A DNA stretch of 45,247 bases from Rhodoplanes serenus (GCA_945893145.1 CAMDDZ010000044.1:1-45247), one strand, 5' to 3'. Shown: positions 25,452 through 32,843, numbered from the stretch's first letter. Numbers and translations: made by a program. The notes: generated from the letters alone by a model not told the origin.

Positions 25452-26429
25452 TCAATCGGCCTTGAGCTTCGCGCTCCGGACCACCTTGGCCCATTTGTCG
25501 GTCTCATCGGCGACGAGCTTGCGGAAGTCTGCCGGCGAGCCTGCCAGCACGGTTCCGCCCAAATCGGTCAGGCGGGCTTTGATCTTGGGATCGGCCATGG
25601 CGGCGTTGATCTCGCGATTGAGGCGATCGACGATTTCGGCAGGCGTGCCGGCCGGCGCGCCGACGCCGTACCACGCGCTCGCCTCATAGCCGGGCACGAA
25701 GTCGCTGATGGGCGGTGTGCCCGGCAATGCGTCGACGCGCGATGCCGTCGTCACGGCGAGGACCTTCACCTTGCCGGCGCGGATTTGCTCGATCGTCGCC
25801 GGCAGGCTGTCGAACATAACCTGCACCTGGCCGCCGATCAGATCGGTCAGCGCAGGGGCTTGGCCGCGATACGGCACGTGAACCAAATCGACGCCGGCCA
25901 TCATCTTGAACAGCTCGCCCGCCACGTGCTGGATCGTGCCGTTGCCGGCCGACGCCATGGTCAGCTTGCCCGGATTGGCCTTGGCATAGGCGATGAACTC
26001 CGGCACCGAATTGACCGGCAGCGATGGCGTGACCTCCAGCACCGCGGGCACGCGGATGAAGGCTGCAACCGGCGCAATATCGCGGATGAAATTGTAATTG
26101 AGCTTTTCGTACAGCGTCGCATTCACCGCGTTCGCGGTGGTCACCAGCATCACGGTGTAGCCATCCGGCGCCGACCGGACCGTCGCTTCGGTGCCGATGT
26201 TGCCGCCGGCGCCCGGCCGATTTTCGATGATCGACGGCTGGCCAAGCCGCTCACTGAGCCATTGCCCGAACAGCCGCGCCAGGATGTCAGCGGGCCCGCC
26301 CGGCGGAAATGGCACGATCCAGCGAATTGGCTTTGATGGGAAGGCCTGGGCGAAGGCAAAACGCGGCAGACTGGGTGCCGCGATGGCGGACGCGGTCCAT
26401 TGCAGCAGGCGCCGGCGCGAGTGAGGCAT
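25452..26429 (-). CDS. TctC/Bug family solute-binding protein (Tat-type signal)
   Basis: A 325-residue TTT-family binding protein with a twin-arginine-like leader (SRRRLLQWTASAIAAPSLPRFAFA-QA). The mature hallmark FPSKPIRWIVPFPPGGPADILARLFGQWL, then SIIENRPGAGGNIGTEATVRSAPDGY and HVPYRGQAPALTDLIGGQVQ, leave no doubt about the family. GGGAGAAACG lies before the ATG at 26429, and the 49-bp palindromic repeat begins only 14 bp upstream of that ATG, inside the leader. It is an orphan with no TctA/TctB. It is most like the copy at 10938 in layout. Confidence 0.93.
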   Translation of the reverse strand: MPHSRRRLLQWTASAIAAPSLPRFAFAQAFPSKPIRWIVPFPPGGPADILARLFGQWLSERLGQPSIIENRPGAGGNIGTEATVRSAPDGYTVMLVTTANAVNATLYEKLNYNFIRDIAPVAAFIRVPAVLEVTPSLPVNSVPEFIAYAKANPGKLTMASAGNGTIQHVAGELFKMMAGVDLVHVPYRGQAPALTDLIGGQVQVMFDSLPATIEQIRAGKVKVLAVTTASRVDALPGTPPISDFVPGYEASAWYGVGAPAGTPAEIVDRLNREINAAMADPKIKARLTDLGGTVLAGSPADFRKLVADETDKWAKVVRSAKLKAD

Positions 26430-26443
26430 GGCGTTTCTCCCTG

Positions 26444-26492
26444 GAGCATGATCCCGAAAAGTGGATACCGGTTTTCGGAAAAGATCATGCTC
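26444..26492. repeat. 49-bp palindromic repeat, full copy
   Basis: The arms GAGCATGATC and GATCATGCTC enclose CCGAAAA and TTTTCGG-type inner arms. It has the same length as, and opposite orientation to, the copy at 43406-43454. It lies directly upstream of the TctC ribosome site, so the messenger leader can form a long hairpin. Confidence 0.75.
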
Positions 26493-26594
26493 AAGCAATA
26501 AGCGACGGCATGACTGCGATCTGAATTCGTTGGCCGGCCGCAGCCGTAACTCTAGCGCGGTGAATATCCGCCGTGAAAGGCCGGTCTGCGTCGA

Positions 26595-26669
26595 TCAGAC
26601 ATCGACCTTCAGGGCGGCGATGAACGCCTCCTGCGGGATATCCACCTTGCCGAACTGGCGCACGCGCTA
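26595..26669 (-). pseudogene. remnant of the lepA 3' end (23 codons and stop)
   Basis: Read on the minus strand, this stretch encodes the last 23 residues of LepA and a TGA stop. Only one residue differs from the intact gene at 29064 (Val for Met, in [15 protein letters not shown]). The DNA copies, 26598-26668 and 29067-29137, differ at 7 of 71 positions, almost all synonymous. The longest identical run is 22 bp (26641-26662). An in-frame stop precedes it, so it is not expressed as a protein. The intact gene ends in TAA and this copy in TGA. The fragment marks the far boundary of the inserted island. Confidence 0.9.
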
Positions 26670-26787
26670 GTCTTCCTTTTGAAATCGATCGCGTTGCGGC
26701 AAGCGATTCGCGCAAATCTTCGGGTGCGATATGCTAAGATCAAAACCTCCCTATGATAGATAAAACACTAGCAAATTCATATAGTTA

Positions 26788-26793
26788 TTGACA
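26788..26793 (+). promoter_or_regulatory. possible -35 box of the island operon
   Basis: TTGACA occurs in the A+T-rich stretch about 97 bp before the first island gene. No good -10 hexamer follows at 16-18 bp, so this is tentative. The only long non-coding stretch in the island (26670-26889) must contain the operon promoter. Confidence 0.25.
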
Positions 26794-26889
26794 TATCAGG
26801 TTTGGAGATTAGCCATCTGCACTTACCGACTTGCGAATCTCAGGAAAGAGGCATACTTTCCGTAAGAAGAACAAAAGGAGATCGTGCAA

Positions 26890-27222
26890 ATGGGTTTGCA
26901 AGAGGATTATCTACAAGCAATCCTATCTACAGTGGCTAGGCAAACATTCCCAGCAGAGCGGCTGATCGAATTGGTTGCACCGACTTCGCGCGGCGGAAAA
27001 CAGATCGCGGCATACAATCTTTGCGATGGCGCTCACACGCAATCCCAGATTGCTTCAGCAGTCGGGATGGACAGGAGCGACCTCAGCAAAACAATCGCGA
27101 GGTGGATCGAATTCGGCATCATATTTCGATTAAACAACGGCACGGACGCTAAGCCTTTGCATCTTTATCCTCCGCCGCAAGTTCTGGCACCCAGGAAGAA
27201 GGGCAAGCGCGATGGCAAGTGA
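26890..27222 (+). CDS. winged-HTH protein, first gene of island operon
   Basis: A 110-residue protein of unknown role. Residues 36-82 look like a MarR/ArsR-type winged helix: KQIAAYNLCDGAHTQSQIASAVGMDRSDLSKTIARWIEFGII, with the recognition helix at about 61-72 and the wing before LHLYPPP. The tail is basic (PRKKGKRDGK). An in-frame GTG at 26884 is possible, but the ATG at 26890 is 9 bases after AAAAGGAG, so it is preferred. The gene overlaps the next by 11 bp. It may bind DNA and autoregulate the operon, or act as an adaptor for the protease encoded last. Base use differs from the host genes. Confidence 0.75.
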   Translation: MGLQEDYLQAILSTVARQTFPAERLIELVAPTSRGGKQIAAYNLCDGAHTQSQIASAVGMDRSDLSKTIARWIEFGIIFRLNNGTDAKPLHLYPPPQVLAPRKKGKRDGK

Positions 27223-27436
27223 CGTAAGTGCGGAAATATTGGCAAGGCTGGATTTGCTCATTCGACTTCAGGCCTTGAGCATGATGTCTCGCTTCGAGTC
27301 TTCGAAAGAAAAGATTCACTTTCTCCATACCGCTGGGATGGACACAAAACAAATAGCTGAGCTCCTACAGACGTCCCCGAATGCCGTCAGTGTCGCAGTG
27401 TTTAAGGCTCGAAAAGCCAAGTCCACGCAAAAATAG
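27212..27436 (+). CDS. mini-HTH protein, sigma-region-4-like
   Basis: A 74-residue protein. The N-terminal helix SAEILARLDLLIRLQALSMMSRF parallels the leading helix of the three following genes. The C-terminal half, KIHFLHTAGMDTKQIAELLQTSPNAVSVAVFKARKAK, is a helix-turn-helix strongly resembling region 4 of sigma-70-type factors (IAELLxTSPNAVxVxxxKARK). It is too short to be a sigma factor, because there is no region 2. It could be a DNA-binding or RNA-polymerase-binding adaptor. It starts inside the end of the first gene and stops 12 bp before the next, whose ribosome site directly follows this stop. Confidence 0.75.
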   Translation: MASDVSAEILARLDLLIRLQALSMMSRFESSKEKIHFLHTAGMDTKQIAELLQTSPNAVSVAVFKARKAKSTQK

Positions 27437-27448
27437 CAGGAGCATCGA

Positions 27449-27640
27449 ATGCAAGATCTGACAGACCAGGCGATCAAAGAATTGGCGGCAATCCGAAAGC
27501 TGCTTGTTTTGTCCTTGTTGAACGCCGGGCTTTCTCAAAGTCAAGTTGCCGGAGCATTGGATGTTGATCGAAGTGCGATCAGTCGAATGTTTCGTAAAGG
27601 CACACTCACGGGTCTGGGAGGCAAGAATTCCGATGAATGA
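27449..27640 (+). CDS. mini-HTH protein, tandem paralogue 1
   Basis: A 63-residue protein consisting of one leading helix (IKELAAIRKLLVLSLLNAG) and a helix-turn-helix (LSQSQVAGALDVDRSAISRMFRKG). Aligned with the product at 27829, about 22 of 45 core positions are identical, and the same core is seen at 27633. The shared pattern is I-K/R-K-LLVLSL-x(3)-G-x-x-Q-x-x-A-x-x-L-x-V, then S-R/K-M-F-x-K-G. CAGGAG lies right before the ATG. Its end overlaps the next gene by 8 bp (ATGAATGA). No enzyme motif is present. DNA binding or protein-protein contact with the CHAT protein is an inference. Confidence 0.78.
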   Translation: MQDLTDQAIKELAAIRKLLVLSLLNAGLSQSQVAGALDVDRSAISRMFRKGTLTGLGGKNSDE

Positions 27641-27827
27641 TGCAAACGCAGAAGCTCTTATCAGTGAGATTAAGTCCGTGAAAATGCTATTGATCCTGCA
27701 GCTGCTTGGCATGGGTATGAAGCAGAAGCAGATAGCTCTGATGCTCGGCATTAGTGATGCAACGATGAGCCGCCTTTTGCCGAAAGGATTGGTGATCGAA
27801 AAGCCTCGTGGACCAGGAGATAAGTGA
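27633..27827 (+). CDS. mini-HTH protein, tandem paralogue 2
   Basis: A 64-residue protein: leading helix ALISEIKSVKMLLILQLLGMG, helix-turn-helix MKQKQIALMLGISDATMSRLLPKG, and a short basic tail. It is paralogous to the genes on both sides, with the same SR-L/M-L/F-PKG ending of the recognition helix. The frame is open to 27546, but this would run through the previous gene. The ATG at 27633 has GGGAGG at good spacing and the 8-bp overlap with the previous stop typical of translational coupling. Only one base separates its stop from the next start. Confidence 0.78.
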   Translation: MNDANAEALISEIKSVKMLLILQLLGMGMKQKQIALMLGISDATMSRLLPKGLVIEKPRGPGDK

Positions 27828-27828
27828 T

Positions 27829-28023
27829 ATGGAAAAAGGAGAAATGCAAAAAATTGCGGCAGACCTCGACGCTATAAAGAAGCTTTTGGTTTTGTCGCTT
27901 GTGCAAAAGGGGTTTCAGCAGAATGAGCTTGCGTCCACTTTGAACGTTGATAGCGAAATCCTCAGCAAAATGTTTCCAAAGGGAATTCTGAAGAAAGCTA
28001 GAGGGCGGAAGACGAATGAATAA
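27829..28023 (+). CDS. mini-HTH protein, tandem paralogue 3
   Basis: A 64-residue protein: leading helix IAADLDAIKKLLVLSLVQKG, helix-turn-helix FQQNELASTLNVDSEILSKMFPKG, and basic tail LKKARGRKTNE. It is closest to the product at 27449. An in-frame ATG at 27808 lies inside the previous gene. The ATG at 27829 follows GGAG at normal spacing and is chosen. Its last 8 bases (ATGAATAA) are also the start of the CHAT gene, almost the same junction as between paralogues 1 and 2. It may be made in fixed proportion to the protease. Confidence 0.78.
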   Translation: MEKGEMQKIAADLDAIKKLLVLSLVQKGFQQNELASTLNVDSEILSKMFPKGILKKARGRKTNE

Positions 28024-29059
28024 ACCCGCGCCTGTAATAGATACTCATGCGAATCATGAAGAAAACATTGAGCGCATTGTCAAACTTATCGGGCGCAACA
28101 AGTTGCGATTGCGAATTTTCGAGTTTGTTCACGGTCGGGGAAGCCGACCAAAGACGGTAACAGAAATATGCGAGGGATTGAATTCGAATCGACAGGTTGC
28201 TCTCAATCAAGTCAATCATTTGGCGAAGCATAGAATTATTTTGAAGGCCTCCACTTCGCAGAAAGGCGGGCCGGACAGATGGGGGTACACTAAGAACGAC
28301 TTCTGTATGGCCAACAAACAAGAAATTTTGAGAAAGGTGGCCAAGCCTGAGTTGCTATTGCGAATGCCGACAAAGCGCCGTCCGGAAATAGCGGCGGTAC
28401 AAAGAATGTCTGAGGCCGTCCTAAAAAGAGTCAAAAGCCAAAGTCGCTCAAAAAAGAAACTGAGAGTTTTGTACTTGCTTGCAAATCCGTCAAGTCAAGG
28501 ATCTTTAAGAACAGATGCCGAATTCCGGCATGTTGAGGAGGAAATTAGCAGTTCTAAGTACCGCGATAAGATCGACCTAGTTATTAAGATGGCAACGGAC
28601 GCAAAAAGTATGCTCAAGGGCCTCAATGACTTTCGGCCGCAAGTCGTCCATTTTTCCGGTCACGGAGGTAAGCAAGGCATTTGGCTTGATGATGGTAAAG
28701 TCGACAAATCTGTTGGCAGTGCAATGAAGTTCGATCTTTTGGCGGAGGCGTTGGCTGCCACCGATTCGCCTCCTAAGCTTCTTGTACTTAACGCTTGCGA
28801 CACATTGGCCGGAGCTGACGTCCTTCTTAATGCTGTCGAGGCGGTCATCGCTATGTCTGACAGCATTTCGGATGTAGGTGCGGCGACTTTCGCCGCACAA
28901 TTTTATGCTGCGATTGCTAGCGCGCAATCAACCGAAGTGGCCCTTAAGCAAGCAAAAGTTTCCATGAAAGCGGCATCGTTACGTGACGCGCACTTGCCGG
29001 AAATAATCTTCAGGAAGGGCATCGATCCAAAAAAACAAGTGCTCATAAACAAACGATAG
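28016..29059 (+). CDS. winged-HTH fused to CHAT caspase-like protease
   Basis: A 347-residue protein. Residues 15-95 form a winged helix (NKLRLRIFEFVHGRG, TVTEICEGLNSNRQVALNQVNHLAKHRIILK, then a wing before RWGYTKND). A basic linker follows at about 96-147. Residues 148-335 are a CHAT domain (clan CD caspase-like peptidase): LRVLYLLANPSSQGSLRTDAEF, VVHFSGHGG with catalytic His216, LLVLNACDT with catalytic Cys261, then AVIAMSDSISDVGAATFAAQFY. Both catalytic residues are present, so it is probably active. Bacterial CHAT proteins are known effectors in immunity and programmed cell death. The fusion to a DNA-binding-type domain suggests a protease positioned on DNA, or a self-cleaving regulator. 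It stops 4 bp from the convergent lepA stop. Confidence 0.88.
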   Translation: MNKPAPVIDTHANHEENIERIVKLIGRNKLRLRIFEFVHGRGSRPKTVTEICEGLNSNRQVALNQVNHLAKHRIILKASTSQKGGPDRWGYTKNDFCMANKQEILRKVAKPELLLRMPTKRRPEIAAVQRMSEAVLKRVKSQSRSKKKLRVLYLLANPSSQGSLRTDAEFRHVEEEISSSKYRDKIDLVIKMATDAKSMLKGLNDFRPQVVHFSGHGGKQGIWLDDGKVDKSVGSAMKFDLLAEALAATDSPPKLLVLNACDTLAGADVLLNAVEAVIAMSDSISDVGAATFAAQFYAAIASAQSTEVALKQAKVSMKAASLRDAHLPEIIFRKGIDPKKQVLINKR

Positions 29060-29063
29060 TCCT

Positions 29064-30869
29064 TTACACATCCACCTTCAGCGCGGCGATAAACGCCTCT
29101 TGCGGGATGTCCACCTTGCCGAACTGGCGCATGCGCTTCTTGCCCTTCTTCTGCTTGTCGAGCAGCTTGCGCTTGCGAGAAATGTCGCCGCCGTAGCACT
29201 TCGCGGTAACGTCCTTGCGGAAGGCGCGCACGGTCTCGCGCGCGATGATCTTGCCGCCGATCGCCGCCTGGATCGGGATCTGGAACATGTGCGAGGGGAT
29301 CAGCTCCTTCAGCTTCTCCACCATGGCGCGGCCGCGCTGCTCGGCGCGGGTGCGGTGCACCAGCATGGAGAGCGCATCGACCGACTCGTCGTTGACCAGG
29401 ATCGACATCTTCACGAGGTCGGCCGGCTTGTAGTTGGTGAGGTGGTAGTCGAACGAGGCGTAGCCCTTCGACACCGATTTCAGCCGGTCGTAGAAATCGA
29501 ACACCACCTCGTTGAGCGGCAGGTCGTATTTCACCATGGCGCGGTTGCCGACATAGGTGAGTTCGACCTGCGAGCCGCGGCGGTCCTGGCACAGCTTGAG
29601 GATCGAGCCGAGGTATTCGTCCGGCGTGAGAACGGTCGCCTCAATCCACGGCTCGTGGATTTCCAGGATCTTCATCGGATCCGGCATATCGACCGGATTG
29701 TGAATCTCGATCTGGCTGCCGTCGCGCAAATTTATTTTGTAGATCACCGACGGCGCGGTCGCGATCAGGTCGAGGTTGAACTCGCGCTCGAGCCGCTCCT
29801 GGATGATCTCAAGGTGGAGCAAGCCCAGGAAGCCGCAGCGGAAGCCGAAGCCGAGCGCCGCGCTGGTCTCCATTTCGTAGGAGAAGCTTGCGTCGTTGAG
29901 GCGCAGCCGGCCCATCGCGGCGCGCAGGTCCTCGAACTGTGCGGCATCGACGGGAAACAGCCCGCAGAACACCACCGGAATTGCGGGCCGGAAGCCCGGC
30001 AGCGCCTCGGACACCGGCTTGCGGTCGTCGGTGATGGTGTCGCCGACGCGCGTGTCGGCGACCTCCTTGATCGAGGCGGTGAGGAAGCCGATCTCGCCGG
30101 GCCCGAGCTCCTCGGCCGCCGTCAGCTTGGGCGTGAACACGCCAACGCGATCGACCTCATAGGTCGCGTTGGTGCCCATCATCTTGATCTTGTCACCCTT
30201 CTTCAGCGTGCCATCGACGATGCGGACCAGCACCACGACGCCCAGATAGGCGTCGTACCAGCTATCGACCAGCAGCGCCTTCAGCGTCGCGTCGTGGTCG
30301 CCTTTGGGCGGCGGCAGGCGCGTGACGATCGCTTCCAGCACCTCGGGGACGTTCTGTCCGGTCTTGGCCGAGATCATGACCGCGTTCGAGGCGTCGAGGC
30401 CGATGACATCCTCAATCTGCTGCTTGACCTTTTCGGGCTCGGCGGCCGGAAGATCGACCTTGTTCAGCACCGGCACGATCTCGTGGCCGGCGTCCAGCGC
30501 GTGATAGACGTTGGCGAGCGTCTGCGCCTCGACGCCCTGGCTGGCGTCCACCACCAAGAGCGAGCCCTCGCAGGCGGCGAGCGAGCGGTTGACCTCGTAG
30601 GCGAAATCGACGTGGCCGGGCGTGTCGATCAGGTTGAGGATGTAGTCCTTGCCGTCGCGTGCCTTGTATTTGAGCCGAACGGTCTGCGCCTTGATGGTAA
30701 TGCCGCGCTCGCGCTCGATATCCATGGAATCGAGCACCTGCTCGACCATCTCGCGCGCCTCGAGCCCTCCGGTGAGCTGAATCAGCCGGTCGGCCAGCGT
30801 CGATTTGCCGTGGTCGATGTGGGCGACGATGGAAAAATTGCGGATGTTGTTGATGGCGGAGGCCGTCAT
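29064..30869 (-). CDS. lepA: elongation factor 4 (LepA)
   Basis: A 601-residue translational GTPase that acts on ribosomes. G-domain motifs are [14 protein letters not shown] (G1), [12 protein letters not shown] (G2), DTPGHVDF (G3), NKVDLP (G4) and SAKTG (G5). The EF-G-like domains and the LepA-specific C-terminal domain follow, ending [28 protein letters not shown] at 30869 gives the standard start ([21 protein letters not shown]), although the frame is open 36 bp further. Its 3' end is duplicated at 26595-26669 on the far side of the CHAT island. The codons at the end differ slightly from that copy, and the current terminus may have been supplied by the island. Confidence 0.97.
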   Translation of the reverse strand: MTASAINNIRNFSIVAHIDHGKSTLADRLIQLTGGLEAREMVEQVLDSMDIERERGITIKAQTVRLKYKARDGKDYILNLIDTPGHVDFAYEVNRSLAACEGSLLVVDASQGVEAQTLANVYHALDAGHEIVPVLNKVDLPAAEPEKVKQQIEDVIGLDASNAVMISAKTGQNVPEVLEAIVTRLPPPKGDHDATLKALLVDSWYDAYLGVVVLVRIVDGTLKKGDKIKMMGTNATYEVDRVGVFTPKLTAAEELGPGEIGFLTASIKEVADTRVGDTITDDRKPVSEALPGFRPAIPVVFCGLFPVDAAQFEDLRAAMGRLRLNDASFSYEMETSAALGFGFRCGFLGLLHLEIIQERLEREFNLDLIATAPSVIYKINLRDGSQIEIHNPVDMPDPMKILEIHEPWIEATVLTPDEYLGSILKLCQDRRGSQVELTYVGNRAMVKYDLPLNEVVFDFYDRLKSVSKGYASFDYHLTNYKPADLVKMSILVNDESVDALSMLVHRTRAEQRGRAMVEKLKELIPSHMFQIPIQAAIGGKIIARETVRAFRKDVTAKCYGGDISRKRKLLDKQKKGKKRMRQFGKVDIPQEAFIAALKVDV

Positions 30870-30947
30870 AGCGGGGCAGATAACACCACCGCTGCGCTGC
30901 GGCAAGGACGGCCTGCCCGAGGCGCGCTGCAGCGCCCTAACGCGGCA

Positions 30948-31979
30948 CTATTCCATCAAGCCCTTGGCCCTTGCGGCCACGGCCTTTGGCGTCGCCAGCA
31001 CCTTTTCGACGATCCGCTGCATCGGCTCGCCGAGCACCGGATTGACCTCGAAATTGAGCGCCTTCGCCTCGGCGAGGAACTCCGGGTCCGTCATGGTGGC
31101 CGCGAAGGCAGCCCGCAAGGCGGCGACACGCTCTGGCGGAACGCCCGCATTGGTGGTCATCGGCCGGCCGAGCTGGGTGCCGGACATGACCAGTTCGATG
31201 AGTTGGCGGTCGTCGGCGTTGCGGCCGAGGCTCTCGATCGAGGGTGCGTCGAGGTCGGGCGCGCGGGGGCCTGCCTGAACGATGATCGCGATCTTGTGGT
31301 CGCGAAGCCAGTCGGGCTTGGTTGCCTTCCAGCTCGACCAGGTGTTGTTGCGCGCTTCGACCTCGCCGCGTTCCATCGCAAGGTTGATCTGGTTGCCGCC
31401 GGTGTAGCCGGTCACGATCTTGAACTTCGTCCCGAGCAGATCGTTCATCAGCGCCGGATAGGTGAACGTGATGGCGCCGCGCGCCGACGCTCCAACAACA
31501 ACCTCGCGCTGGCGCGCATCTTCGATGGTCTTCACGCCGGCGGCGTGCCACACCGCCAGGGTCTCGACTGCGGGGGCGATCGAGCCAAGCCATTGCATCT
31601 TGCCGGCGTCGAACTGGACGCCCGCGGCGCCGACCGCTTGCAGCGCCGGAAACGCATTGGCGATCATCCCGATCGCGGTGCCGTCGCGCGGCGCCACCGC
31701 GTAGAGGTAGTTGATCATCTTCAAGCCACCGGCGCCGGTCATGTTTTGCGGCACCACCGTGGGATTGCCCGGAATGTGCTTGCCGATATGCCGGGCCACC
31801 ATGCGGGCCTGGATGTCGTACTCGCCGCCGACGCCAACTCCGATCAGCACGTTGACGGTCTTGCCGCGATAAAAGTCGGCGACCGGTTCGGCCTGCGCTT
31901 GCGCATTGGCCAAGAGCAACACCAGGAGCAACAGCAGGCCGCAGCAGCAGCCCAACATGGAACGGTGTTCACGCGTCAT
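30948..31979 (-). CDS. TTT-type (TctC-related) solute-binding protein, divergent
   Basis: A 343-residue exported protein. The leader contains CCCGLLLLLVLLLANAQAQA, a signal peptide with three cysteines in a row, so a lipoprotein is conceivable. The mature part ADFYRGKTVNVLIGVGVGGEYDIQARMVARHIGKHIPGNPTVVPQNMTGAGGLKMINYLY follows the binding-protein plan of the TctC family, but lacks the PGGxxD hallmark found in the four other copies of the window. AGVPPERVAALRAAFAATMTDPEFLAEA is a shared C-terminal pattern. The start could also be the ATG at 31958. It is 78 bp after lepA on the same strand. The ligand is unknown. Confidence 0.8.
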   Translation of the reverse strand: MTREHRSMLGCCCGLLLLLVLLLANAQAQAEPVADFYRGKTVNVLIGVGVGGEYDIQARMVARHIGKHIPGNPTVVPQNMTGAGGLKMINYLYAVAPRDGTAIGMIANAFPALQAVGAAGVQFDAGKMQWLGSIAPAVETLAVWHAAGVKTIEDARQREVVVGASARGAITFTYPALMNDLLGTKFKIVTGYTGGNQINLAMERGEVEARNNTWSSWKATKPDWLRDHKIAIIVQAGPRAPDLDAPSIESLGRNADDRQLIELVMSGTQLGRPMTTNAGVPPERVAALRAAFAATMTDPEFLAEAKALNFEVNPVLGEPMQRIVEKVLATPKAVAARAKGLME

Positions 31980-32069
31980 GGCATCTGTCCGGAAAGGTTC
32001 TTTGTTGCCGGGCTGATAGCATCGCGGCGGCCCGCGTCAAAGTCTCAGGCGTCGTTCGCGCTGCGTCGT

Positions 32070-32843
32070 TCAGTCGCCCGGCGCGGCATCATTCTTCACC
32101 CATTTCATTTGCTTGTAGTCGAAGCCAGTCTCGATCGTCGGCTTGATGATGGAAAAGAACGGCGAAACGTCGAAGTCGCGCGGCGTGTAAAGCGAATGAT
32201 GCCGGATGTGCATGATCTCGCGGCGGCTCTGGTCATCGACGCGGTGCACTTCGGGCAGGATCGGATAGCCGACCGACTCGAACGCCTGCGCGATCAGGCT
32301 CGAGCAGATCGCCCGGGTCGGTTCGCTTGAGCCGAGTGCGATCATGCGCCGCTTCCAGCGCGCCGGCACCGGCGGATGCGGCAGGAAGTAGCGCATCAGA
32401 TCGATGATGTTCTTCAGGTCATAGGCGTAGCCGATCCGCGCGACCGCATATTGAATGGCCTTGAGGCGATCCTCGGGGGTGAGGCCGATGGGCCGGCAGA
32501 TGCGGGTGTTGTAGGTCGCGTATTTCGACAGCGGCGAGGCGATCACGCCAGTGCCGAGCTCGGCTTCCACCAGCACCAGCGGTTCGCCATCGCGCTCGCC
32601 GAGTTTGGCGCCGAGGCCGACGTAGAGCGCCGCGTGCGACCAGGTCGATTGCGTAAGATAGCGGATGGCGGAATTGACGTTTGAGCGCCGCCCCTCGACC
32701 AGCAGGACGTCGGCCGGCCGGATCGTCACGGCCACGAGTTCAGGCCGCGCCGCGGCGTAGGGCTCGTAGCCGCTGCTCGGCTTCATGAGATGGCGGGCGA
32801 CGACCGATCCAATCCAGTCGAGCAACGCGGTTGTGACCGCCAT
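32070..32843 (-). CDS. permuted papain-like enzyme (YiiX/YaeF, C92 type)
   Basis: A 257-residue protein resembling the circularly permuted NlpC/P60 (papain-fold) group. RPADVLLVEGRRSNVNSAIRYLTQSTWSHAALYVG carries the catalytic His70, ELGTGVIASPLSKYATYNTRICRP follows, and TRAICSSLIAQAFESVGYP carries the nucleophile Cys180. In this permuted family the His precedes the Cys, as seen here. Known or proposed activities are hydrolysis of amide or ester bonds in lipids or cell-wall peptides. There is no clear signal peptide, although residues 5-20 are hydrophobic. GGAGAAAGC precedes the ATG at 32843. The glycosyltransferase gene is divergent. Confidence 0.8.
   Translation of the reverse strand: MAVTTALLDWIGSVVARHLMKPSSGYEPYAAARPELVAVTIRPADVLLVEGRRSNVNSAIRYLTQSTWSHAALYVGLGAKLGERDGEPLVLVEAELGTGVIASPLSKYATYNTRICRPIGLTPEDRLKAIQYAVARIGYAYDLKNIIDLMRYFLPHPPVPARWKRRMIALGSSEPTRAICSSLIAQAFESVGYPILPEVHRVDDQSRREIMHIRHHSLYTPRDFDVSPFFSIIKPTIETGFDYKQMKWVKNDAAPGD

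Larger units (their letters stand above)
26598..29137. other. small genomic island at the lepA 3' end, flanked by direct repeats
   Basis: The interval between two copies of the lepA terminus (period 2469 bp) contains six tightly packed plus-strand genes and nothing else. Its base composition is clearly lower in G+C than the surroundings: by hand count, 28441-28500 is 40% G+C, while 30001-30060 inside lepA is 73%. Duplication of a host gene's 3' end at both borders is the usual scar of site-specific integration into a gene terminus. No integrase, transposase or tRNA is inside, so the element is either moved in trans or a remnant of a larger island. Confidence 0.85.

Noticed and set aside
26491..26715. 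74-codon minus-strand frame over the lepA remnant
   Set aside because: It is in a different frame from the lepA remnant and is an accidental reading of that DNA.
27365..27751. 128-codon minus-strand frame across the mini-HTH genes
   Set aside because: The plus-strand frames have ribosome sites, coupled starts and mutual similarity. The minus-strand frame has none of these.
27449..28023. Possibility that the mini-HTH genes are a CRISPR array or DNA-level tandem repeat
   Set aside because: The similarity is at protein level with diverged DNA. There are no short identical repeats with spacers.
26500..29100. Search for an integrase, transposase or tRNA that would explain the island
   Set aside because: None is visible. 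The six plus-strand genes account for almost all of the sequence.
29100..32330. Very long open frame (1076 codons) antisense to lepA and the binding-protein gene
   Set aside because: It is the shadow of two real minus-strand genes in G+C-rich DNA. Its translation is rich in Arg, His and Asp and shows no domain, while lepA on the other strand is unmistakable.
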